Shown here piece by piece: positions 1 through 7,454 of a stretch of 64,000 nt of DNA. The stretch covers positions 62,001 through 126,000 of the forward strand of contig JBGAVW010000006.1 of the NCBI GenBank assembly GCA_044227925.1, given 5' to 3'. The notes beneath the pieces are model-generated. The model ran no database searches, was not told the DNA's origin, and saw nothing but the letters and a program-made list of their open reading frames with translations. This DNA comes from JADJLQ01 sp044227925. GTDB lineage: Bacteria; Bacteroidota; Bacteroidia; Chitinophagales; Saprospiraceae. The position numbers and the translations under genes were made by a program. Each line of letters opens with the position of its first letter. Position 1 is the first letter of the stretch.

Positions 1-35
1 TAAAAAGGGAGCCGAAATTACAAAATTTTATTTAA

Positions 36-998
36 TTGAAAAAGTCCTTATTAGATATCGCTCGTGAATGCATAGAAATAGAACAAAATGCGCTTTTTTC
101 ATTGACAAAACATTTAGATAATAACCTTGAAAATTCTGTTAAAAGTATAATTTCAAATCAATCCAGGGTGGTGGTCACAGGGATAGGTAAAAGTGCATTG
201 ATAGGACATAAGATAGTGGCTACCATGAATAGCACGGGCACCAGTGCAGTATTTTTACATGCTGCGGATGCCTTGCACGGTGACATTGGTATGCTCGATA
301 AAAATGATCACCTCTGTTGCATTTCTAAAAGTGGTGAGACGGAAGAGATTAAATTATTATTGCCCATTGTAAAATCAATAGGCTGTAAAATCATTTCTAT
401 TACAGCCAATAAAAAATCTTACCTGGCCAGGCAATCAGATTATGTATTATTTACGCCTGTTGAATTGGAAGCAGATCCAAATAATCTTGCACCCACTGCA
501 AGCACAGCTGCACAAATGGCAATGGGCGATGCTTTGGCCATCTGTCTCATGTACGAACGAGGTTTTACTGCAGCGGATTTTGCAAAATTTCATCCAGCCG
601 GATCATTGGGCAAACAATTATACCTTCATGTGTATGATGTATACCCAATGCATGGCCGACCCGAAAATAAGCCACATGATAAACTAAATGCAGTGATCCT
701 CACCATGTCAAAAAACAGATTAGGGGCAACGGTCATCACCGATGCTGACGGAAAAATAGCAGGTATCATCACTGATGGTGATTTGCGACGGATGCTCGAA
801 AAGACAGAGGATTTCAGTAAGTTAAAAGCCAGTGACATTATGAATGCTGCACCAAAAACCATAGAAACAGATGCCCTGGCTATAGATGCCCTGGAACTTA
901 TGCGCAAAAACAATATCAGTCAATTAGCAGTGACTCAGGCTGGAAGGTATATGGGTATGATACATTTACATGATCTGGTTAAAGAAGGATTGATTTGA
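36..998 (+). CDS. kdsD: D-arabinose-5-phosphate isomerase (KpsF/GutQ family)
   Basis: Interconverts ribulose-5-phosphate and arabinose-5-phosphate, the first step towards CMP-Kdo for lipopolysaccharide; cytoplasmic. An N-terminal SIS sugar-isomerase domain (about residues 30-170, with TGIGKSALIG and SKSGETEE) is followed by a CBS pair (about 205-320). The length of 320 residues is normal for the family. The start is TTG at 36. No ATG is available upstream in the window, and the N-terminal helix fits the family from this point. The gene may belong to an operon beginning outside the window. A Kdo transferase at 34740-35948 uses the downstream product. Family assignment is firm; the exact start is less certain. 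Confidence 0.93.
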   Translation: MKKSLLDIARECIEIEQNALFSLTKHLDNNLENSVKSIISNQSRVVVTGIGKSALIGHKIVATMNSTGTSAVFLHAADALHGDIGMLDKNDHLCCISKSGETEEIKLLLPIVKSIGCKIISITANKKSYLARQSDYVLFTPVELEADPNNLAPTASTAAQMAMGDALAICLMYERGFTAADFAKFHPAGSLGKQLYLHVYDVYPMHGRPENKPHDKLNAVILTMSKNRLGATVITDADGKIAGIITDGDLRRMLEKTEDFSKLKASDIMNAAPKTIETDALAIDALELMRKNNISQLAVTQAGRYMGMIHLHDLVKEGLI

Positions 999-1046
999 GT
1001 TTTATCTGATTTCTCTAATTCAACCGATTTTTAGTATTTATCACCG

Positions 1047-1054
1047 TACCTTTG
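1047..1054 (+). promoter_or_regulatory. Bacteroidota -7 element (TAccTTTG)
   Basis: An exact match to TAnnTTTG lies just before the exported protein gene. No clear -33 TTG sits at 19-21 bases upstream. If active, transcription would begin at about 1061, which favours the GTG at 1064 over the TTG at 1052 as start codon. Confidence 0.35.
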
Positions 1055-1063
1055 TGGTTTACC

Positions 1064-1615
1064 GTGATACTTCGATTTATACATATATTCTTATTTGTTT
1101 ATGGTGTGATTTCCAGTAAGGCCCAGATTAGTTTTACACGGGATTTTTCCAATAAGCTCCATGAAGCAGGGGCTAAAATTACAATTGCTGATGATAATTG
1201 GTTTAAAGTAACCTTGTGTGAAAATGGTAAAATGCAGTATGACCTTTGTGTTGAATCGCAGCGGGATTCGGCAGAAATTAAATACATAATTTATCCTGAT
1301 AATGATCGGACCAAAATACTATTTCCGGAAGTTCATTTTGTTAGTAAAATAGCCAATATAGCTGTAAATGACGATACTCATTGGATCAGGACTAAGTCTT
1401 TCTCACAGCGTATTATAGAAGATTCGTTGCATGCAGACTGGGCTGGTGAGCTTAGCTTTTATCCCAAGAAAACACTGACGGATAAAAAATATGCCAAAGC
1501 TTTTGCATTGTATAAACAAGACTACGGCATGATCTATGCCATTCTGTTTTATAATTTTGAGTTTACCCATTTTAATGAGCAACTCCATTCCATTACATTT
1601 ATAAAAAACTATTAG
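1064..1615 (+). CDS. Small exported protein of unknown function
   Basis: I do not recognise the family. The product has an N-terminal hydrophobic segment (about residues 1-20) ending near SSKAQ, which looks like a Sec signal peptide. A soluble domain of about 160 residues, rich in beta-type and aromatic sequence, follows. I chose GTG 1064 because the in-frame TTG at 1052 lies inside a TAnnTTTG promoter match. A longer form from 1052 would add only four residues. The next gene begins 9 bases after its stop, so the two are probably co-transcribed. The likely location is periplasm or outer-membrane surface. No catalytic motif is visible. Confidence 0.6.
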   Translation: MILRFIHIFLFVYGVISSKAQISFTRDFSNKLHEAGAKITIADDNWFKVTLCENGKMQYDLCVESQRDSAEIKYIIYPDNDRTKILFPEVHFVSKIANIAVNDDTHWIRTKSFSQRIIEDSLHADWAGELSFYPKKTLTDKKYAKAFALYKQDYGMIYAILFYNFEFTHFNEQLHSITFIKNY

Positions 1616-1624
1616 ATTCAGCAA

Positions 1625-1957
1625 ATGTTTGTATACAATGTGACATTGAATATGGAGCCCATCATTGAGGCTGAAGCCGTAATCTGGATGGAAAATGTTT
1701 TCATACCGTTAGTGATGAAACGAGGCTCTTTTCATGAGTTTCAGGTATGTAAATTGAAATTTATAGATCAGGAAAATCCGGCATATGCCATACAGTTTTA
1801 TTGCTCAAATGAAGAAGATAAAGGGTTTATATTAAATGATGGCCAATCTAAGTATATTGATAAGGTATTTGAGACCTGGGGATTGCAGGTGATGCCTTTT
1901 GCTACCGTAATGGATATCATCAAACCTGCTTATCTTTCATTTATTCATCAGAATTAA
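1625..1957 (+). CDS. DUF4286 family protein
   Basis: A 110-residue cytoplasmic protein of the DUF4286 type common in Bacteroidota. The opening MFVYNVTLNME, the central WMENVFIPLVM and the terminal PAYLSFIHQ segment fit that family. Its function is not established; the fold is thought to be ferredoxin-like and small. It starts with ATG 9 bases after the preceding gene, and the acyl-CoA dehydrogenase follows after 30 bases. No catalytic residues can be named. Confidence 0.75.
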   Translation: MFVYNVTLNMEPIIEAEAVIWMENVFIPLVMKRGSFHEFQVCKLKFIDQENPAYAIQFYCSNEEDKGFILNDGQSKYIDKVFETWGLQVMPFATVMDIIKPAYLSFIHQN

Positions 1958-1987
1958 AACCATTTAAGAATAATAAAATACATATTT

Positions 1988-3154
1988 GTGCATTACTTTG
2001 ATTTAAACGAAATTCAGCTCTCTGCAAGAGATATTGCCAGGGACTTTGCAGAGAGAAGATTATTGCCGGGGGTAATAGAAAGAGACAAGAGCATGACTTT
2101 TCCCAAGAACCTGGTCGATGAAATGTCTGCTATCGGTCTCATGGGCATGATGGTACATACTGAATACCAAGGAGGGGGGATGGATATGATTTCTTATGTT
2201 TTGGCAATTGAAGAACTGGCCAAAATAGATGCTTCGGCAGCGGTAATAATGTCTGTAAATAATTCTTTGGTTTGCCATGGCCTGCAATTGTACGGCAATG
2301 AATACCAAAAAGATAAATATTTAAAAAAATTAGCCACCGGTGAATGGATAGGATCCTTCTGTTTGTCCGAACCGGAAGCCGGAAGTGATGCTGCCAATTT
2401 GAAAACCACCTGCCAGGACAAAGGAGATCATTATCTGCTAAATGGGACTAAAAACTGGATCAGCAATGGAGATCGCTCCGATATACATCTCGTTCTTGCA
2501 AATGGAAATCCGATGCTTGGTCACAAAGGAATCAATACTCTTATTGTGGAGAGAAACTGGAAAGGAGTGACTATAGGCCCGAAAGAAGATAAGATGGGCA
2601 TTCGTGCCAGCGACACTACATCCATCACATATGAAAATGTAATTGTACCCAAAGTAAACCGGATCAATGAAGAAGGTCATGGCTTTAAATTTGCATTGAA
2701 TACATTGGATGGGGGGAGAATAGGAATTGCCGCCCAGGCAATAGGAATAGCACAGGGTGCATATGAAAGGGCATTGAAATATTCCAAAGAAAGAATCGCA
2801 TTTGGAAAACCAATATTTGACCATCAAGCTATTCAATTTAAATTAGCTGAAATGGCCAGCGAGATAGAAAGCGCGAGACTGCTCGTACACCGTGCGGCTT
2901 GGTTAAAAGACAATCAACGGGAATATGCCACTGCCGCTGCCATAGCCAAATATGCTGCTGCTGAAATGGCTATGAAACAAACTACTGAGGCTGTGCAAAT
3001 ACATGGGGGGTATGGATACGTGAGGGAATATCATGTAGAGCGAATGATGCGAGATGCTAAAATCACGCAGATATACGAAGGCACCAGTGAAATACAACAA
3101 ATGGTAATCTCACGAGACCTGTTAAAAGGGAATCTTTATCCTGCCATATACTAA
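1988..3154 (+). CDS. Acyl-CoA dehydrogenase (short/medium-chain type)
   Basis: FAD-dependent alpha,beta-dehydrogenation of acyl-CoA in fatty-acid or branched amino-acid breakdown; passes electrons to ETF. The 388 residues have the full ACAD plan: N-terminal helical domain, middle beta domain with signature CLSEPEAGSD (near 130), and C-terminal helical domain ending in YEGTSEIQ. Glu364 of that motif is the expected catalytic base. The start is GTG 1988; the residues after it already match the usual N-terminal helix (ARDFAERRLLPGVIERD). The stop overlaps the next start in TAATG. The substrate chain length cannot be read from the sequence. A methylmalonyl-CoA epimerase lies elsewhere in the window (46951-47346). 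Confidence 0.93.
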   Translation: MHYFDLNEIQLSARDIARDFAERRLLPGVIERDKSMTFPKNLVDEMSAIGLMGMMVHTEYQGGGMDMISYVLAIEELAKIDASAAVIMSVNNSLVCHGLQLYGNEYQKDKYLKKLATGEWIGSFCLSEPEAGSDAANLKTTCQDKGDHYLLNGTKNWISNGDRSDIHLVLANGNPMLGHKGINTLIVERNWKGVTIGPKEDKMGIRASDTTSITYENVIVPKVNRINEEGHGFKFALNTLDGGRIGIAAQAIGIAQGAYERALKYSKERIAFGKPIFDHQAIQFKLAEMASEIESARLLVHRAAWLKDNQREYATAAAIAKYAAAEMAMKQTTEAVQIHGGYGYVREYHVERMMRDAKITQIYEGTSEIQQMVISRDLLKGNLYPAIY

Positions 3155-4260
3155 TGTTTGACAAAGGCACAATTCAAATTGCAAAAGTAGCCGGTATACC
3201 CATAAGGCTTCATTGGAGTTTTTTATTGATTTTTTTATGGGTAGGGTATAATGCATGGCTGGAGCAACTGCCCTGGAAAGGGTTTTTGTTTTTACAATTT
3301 TATGTATTGATACTCTTTCTCTGCGTGGTAATGCATGAATATGGTCACGCATTGACTGCCAGAAAGTTTGGAAACAAAACCCGTGATATACTCCTCACTC
3401 CTATTGGCGGAATAGCACGGCTGGAAAGTATTAGTGAAAAACCAATGCAAGAGCTGCTTATAGCCATAGCCGGACCGGCGGTGAATTTTGGTATTGTCAT
3501 CCTCATAGGGATTTATTTATTTACATTCGGTGGTTATTCTGTATTCAATATAGGTATGTTTTTTTCACCTGAGTTTTGGAAATATAATAATGATTTTTTA
3601 CCATTGATTTTAAAATCAAATCTTATTCTTGGATTATTTAATTTTATTCCTGCCTTTCCCATGGATGGAGGCAGGATACTCAGAGCTTTACTTTCGTTTA
3701 AATGGCCACGATTAAAATCTACTCTACTTGCTGCCAGGCTAGGGCAGATCTGTGCAATAGGTTTTTTATTTTATGCTGTGTCGGAAGGTCATTGGATGCT
3801 CTGCCTTGTTGGATTTTTTATTTTTGTTACAGCGGGCACAGAACTAAAGCAAGTCAAATGGGAATCTATATTAGGCACGTATACTGCTCAGGAATTAATG
3901 GATAGAAATATACATCAAATCCAGGTTTATGAGACCATGCAAGCTCCTATAGATCTGGCATCCAAGGGAATTGAAAATAATTATCTGGCATTTGAAGAGG
4001 ATCGTTTGGCAGGGGTATTGCCCTATAACAGAATTGTATATTGCCTTAAAAACAACCTGGGTAATGAACCAGTATATAAGATTATGAATACCAGCTGGAA
4101 TAAAGCAAATGTGAATGATTCAATTAAAACCATTTTCCACCAGATGCAGACCAGCGGGCTTAATCTAATACCAGTATTTAAAGATGAATTGATAGTAGGA
4201 GTGCTGGAAGAAACACAAATAAAAAGATTTGTGGAGTTAAAACTGAACTCCGAAATTTGA
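3154..4260 (+). CDS. Site-2-protease-like membrane metalloprotease (M50) with CBS-like tail
   Basis: Intramembrane zinc metalloprotease of the SpoIVFB-like M50 group. Zinc motif HEYGH is at 61-65, and the third ligand motif FPMDGGR is at 169-174 (Asp171). About six hydrophobic segments span residues 15-225. Residues 240-368 look like a degenerate CBS pair, often an adenine-nucleotide-sensing regulatory domain. It starts with ATG at 3154, sharing one base with the stop of the dehydrogenase, so translation is probably coupled. The substrate is unknown; no anti-sigma factor is adjacent. Confidence 0.88.
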   Translation: MFDKGTIQIAKVAGIPIRLHWSFLLIFLWVGYNAWLEQLPWKGFLFLQFYVLILFLCVVMHEYGHALTARKFGNKTRDILLTPIGGIARLESISEKPMQELLIAIAGPAVNFGIVILIGIYLFTFGGYSVFNIGMFFSPEFWKYNNDFLPLILKSNLILGLFNFIPAFPMDGGRILRALLSFKWPRLKSTLLAARLGQICAIGFLFYAVSEGHWMLCLVGFFIFVTAGTELKQVKWESILGTYTAQELMDRNIHQIQVYETMQAPIDLASKGIENNYLAFEEDRLAGVLPYNRIVYCLKNNLGNEPVYKIMNTSWNKANVNDSIKTIFHQMQTSGLNLIPVFKDELIVGVLEETQIKRFVELKLNSEI

Positions 4261-4280
4261 TAATAATCTGTATTGACGCG

Positions 4281-5561
4281 ATGGAAACATATGGTAAAAT
4301 ACTGCTCGTTGCTATGCCGGCATTTTTGGTATTAGTACTATTTGAAAAAGCATATGGTGCATGGAAAGGAAAAGACACCGTCCGGAATCTCGACATGGTA
4401 TCTTCTCTCAGTTCCGGGGTAACCAATGTGGTAAAAGATGTACTTGGATTAAGCATTGGAATCATCAGCTATTCATGGATGGTAGATCATTGGGCCCTGG
4501 TACATATAAAAGAATCCTTGCTGGTTTATACTATTGCATTCCTGGCTTTAGATTTTTCCGGATATTGGGTGCATCGCATTGCCCACCAATACAATTTTTT
4601 TTGGAATAATCATATTATACATCATAGCAGTGAAGAGTTTAACCTGGCTTGTGCACTTCGGCAAAGCATTTCGGTATTTGTAAGAATATTTACTTTTTTA
4701 TTACTCCCTGCTGCCATTTTAGGAGTTCCCTCCCAGGTCATCGCCGTGGTAGCTCCCATCCATTTATTCGCTCAATTTTGGTACCATACACAGCATATTG
4801 GTAAAATGGGTTGGCTGGAAAAAATTATAGTGACCCCCTCACATCACAGAGTCCACCATGCAATTAACCCGGAATACCTGGATAAAAATTATGGACAAAT
4901 ATTTATATTATGGGATAAATGGTTTGGTACTTATCAGGAAGAAAAACCGGGTATACCTTGTGTATATGGCATCACCCGACCTGTACGCACCTGGAACCCC
5001 ATAAAAATCAATTTTCAGCATTTGGCCGTACTTTTGAGAGATGCATGGTATACACAATCAATTAAAGATAAACTGCGTATATGGCTTATGCCTACCGGTT
5101 GGAGACCTGCTGATGTGGTGAATAGATTTAGTATCCATAAAATCAGTGATGTATATCATTTTGAAAAATATGATACCAAAGCATCTTTACTCATGCATAT
5201 TTGGGTCTGGGTACAATTGGTGGTATTATTATTGATTACATCATTTTTGTTTGGAAATATAGCTTCGATAAATAAAGTCAATCCATTTCATATTTATTGG
5301 TATGGCTTGTTTATTTTCATTATGGTCTATGCATATACTGATCTGATGGATAGAAATCGATATGCGTGGATACCTGAGTCCTTAAAGTTGTTACTTGGAT
5401 TTTATTTTATATTTACTCAGGGCAGTTGGTTTGGATCTGTTTCTTTACTTACCAATTTTATGGCCGGTTATTTGATCTTATCATGGGCAATTACCCTTTT
5501 TTTTATAATTCAATTTAAAAGGGAATCTAAGGTGCCTGAGTTGGCTGCCTTTTCATCCTGA
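4281..5561 (+). CDS. Sterol desaturase / fatty acid hydroxylase family membrane protein
   Basis: Di-iron membrane oxygenase-type protein. The three histidine clusters are clear: HRIAH, HIIHH and HHRVHH, with hydrophobic segments around them. ATG 4281 gives 426 residues. An upstream in-frame TTG at 4257 lies over the stop of the protease gene and is less likely. After the catalytic domain (about 70-270), a C-terminal block (about 310-415) with four hydrophobic segments extends beyond the minimal family. Homologues in Bacteroidota are often of this long type. Probable role: hydroxylation of a membrane lipid or lipid A acyl chain; the substrate is not determined. Confidence 0.85.
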   Translation: METYGKILLVAMPAFLVLVLFEKAYGAWKGKDTVRNLDMVSSLSSGVTNVVKDVLGLSIGIISYSWMVDHWALVHIKESLLVYTIAFLALDFSGYWVHRIAHQYNFFWNNHIIHHSSEEFNLACALRQSISVFVRIFTFLLLPAAILGVPSQVIAVVAPIHLFAQFWYHTQHIGKMGWLEKIIVTPSHHRVHHAINPEYLDKNYGQIFILWDKWFGTYQEEKPGIPCVYGITRPVRTWNPIKINFQHLAVLLRDAWYTQSIKDKLRIWLMPTGWRPADVVNRFSIHKISDVYHFEKYDTKASLLMHIWVWVQLVVLLLITSFLFGNIASINKVNPFHIYWYGLFIFIMVYAYTDLMDRNRYAWIPESLKLLLGFYFIFTQGSWFGSVSLLTNFMAGYLILSWAITLFFIIQFKRESKVPELAAFSS

Positions 5562-5578
5562 TTAAAATATATTATGGA

Positions 5579-7189
5579 TCAATAAAATGCGGTATACAGC
5601 CCGATCAGGATACCGGTAATAAGTAAAGACCAAATCAAAAAGGTACTATCGACTTTAAAGAGTTTTGCGTCAATTTCAAGTCCTTTCGGATTGGTTTTGC
5701 TTTTGGGATCCATAATAGAAATAATTACCATAAGTATGACTAAAATGAGAAAACACCAGCCGGTCCTGTTGAGGAAGGGCATCGGGGTATCCGGAATGTA
5801 TTTGAATGCAATGGCTAAAGGTATAGCTAATGCTGCGGCTGTAATGGCAGCAAGTGAGGTAGTTCGTTTCCAAAACATACCCAGAAAAAATAATGCAAAT
5901 GCGCCTGGAGTGAGATAATTAGAATATTCCTGGATAAATTGGTATGCCTGGTCCAATTGCCTTAATTGGGGAGTTACTAATAATGCAATAGCAAATGCAA
6001 TCCAGATCGACCACCTTCCTATTTTTACTGTCTGGGTTTCACTGGATTCTTTATTGAGGTATTTTTTATAAATATCCAGGCTGAATATAGTGGCTATACT
6101 GTTGCACTTTCCTGCCAAAGATGCTACTATAGCAGCAGTAAGTGCGGCAAATGATATGCCTTTCAGGCCGATAGGTAATAAATTCATTAATGTAGGGTAT
6201 GCCTGATCGGGTTTTACCTCACCTGATGCATTCATCATTTCGGATGCAAAAAGCCCGTCACTGTATAATACATACATGGCAATACCCGGTATCACACAGA
6301 TAAGTGGAATCAATAACTTTAAAAATGCCGCAAATAATATACCTTGCCTTGCAGTGGGCAGATCGGCTCCCAAAGCCCGTTGCACAATGTATTGATTACA
6401 CCCCCAATAATTCAGGTTATTTATCCACATTCCTCCAAAGAGAATGGCCATACCGGGTAATTCATAATAGTATTTGTGCCCGGGTGAAAAAATCATATGA
6501 AAATGATCGTCTGCTTTACTTTTTAATAATGATAGCCCATCAATAATTCCATTACCATTAAATCTGTCCGAAACCATATCCAACGCCAGATAGGTTACCA
6601 CCAAACCACCAAGTACCAATACAACTACTTGTATTATATCAGTATATCCGATTACTTTCATGCCTCCTAATGTAATGAAGATAGAAAATAGAGCAAGCCC
6701 AATCATGCAATAAAAAAACGGAATACCTGAAATGCTGGATACAGCCAACGATCCAAGGTAAAGTATGGATGTCAGATTTACAAATACGTATAATAATAAC
6801 CAGAATACAGCCATAATTGTGGCTACCGTATCATTATATCTATGCGACAGAAACTGCGGCATAGTATAGATTTTATTTTTGAGATATATGGGTATAAAAA
6901 ATACAGCAACCAATATCAGGGTGGCTGCCGACATCCATTCATACGATGAGATGGCCAGGCCAATAGCAAAACCAGATCCTGACATGCCAATAAAATGCTC
7001 TGCAGATATATTGGAGGCAATTAATGATGCCCCAATGGCCCACCAGGTAAGAGAGCCCTCAGCTAAAAAAAAGTCTTTGGTATCGGTTGTCTTAAATTTT
7101 TTACGGTGATATACCCAATAGCCGTAAGAGGAGACCAATATGAAATAAAGTAAAAATACAAAGTAGTCAAGTAAGTGAAGTTTATTCAT
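5579..7189 (-). CDS. Sodium:solute symporter (SSS/SGLT family)
   Basis: Inner-membrane Na+-coupled transporter of about 536 residues with 13-14 hydrophobic segments. The SGLT-like motif GKCNSIATIFSLDIYKK and the early segment NISAEHFIGMSGSG support the vSGLT-like branch, usually sugar or sialic acid transporters. The start is ATG 7189; the in-frame TTG at 7204 adds only five residues. It is divergent from the SusC/SusD pair across about 265 bases, suggesting it imports the product taken up by that pair. It runs convergently with the hydroxylase gene, 17 bases apart. Confidence 0.9.
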   Translation of the reverse strand: MNKLHLLDYFVFLLYFILVSSYGYWVYHRKKFKTTDTKDFFLAEGSLTWWAIGASLIASNISAEHFIGMSGSGFAIGLAISSYEWMSAATLILVAVFFIPIYLKNKIYTMPQFLSHRYNDTVATIMAVFWLLLYVFVNLTSILYLGSLAVSSISGIPFFYCMIGLALFSIFITLGGMKVIGYTDIIQVVVLVLGGLVVTYLALDMVSDRFNGNGIIDGLSLLKSKADDHFHMIFSPGHKYYYELPGMAILFGGMWINNLNYWGCNQYIVQRALGADLPTARQGILFAAFLKLLIPLICVIPGIAMYVLYSDGLFASEMMNASGEVKPDQAYPTLMNLLPIGLKGISFAALTAAIVASLAGKCNSIATIFSLDIYKKYLNKESSETQTVKIGRWSIWIAFAIALLVTPQLRQLDQAYQFIQEYSNYLTPGAFALFFLGMFWKRTTSLAAITAAALAIPLAIAFKYIPDTPMPFLNRTGWCFLILVILMVIISIMDPKSKTNPKGLEIDAKLFKVDSTFLIWSLLITGILIGLYTAFY

Positions 7190-7454
7190 AATATTCAGAA
7201 TCAATATAGTAAATTATTTCATATGCACTATTGAAATATTGTTTTTTCGTTCTGCTCAAGCCTCAGAATTTTATAAGTACATTTCATTAGTTCAGGTCTT
7301 TACCTTTTGTAATGTTGATGAAATAAATGTGCGACCATCCTTTAAAAAATATGTTAGACCAGGATAAATACGAAAATTGAAAATTTTTATCTACTTTTAA
7401 AACAAAATTTATAATTAAGTTAACCTTAAATTTCAACCTTTAAAAAATTAAGAT

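Noticed and set aside
2438..2836. Antisense reading frame of 132 codons within the acyl-CoA dehydrogenase gene
   Set aside because: It is opposite a strongly conserved enzyme, its composition (His- and Cys-rich) matches no family, and no promoter was seen.
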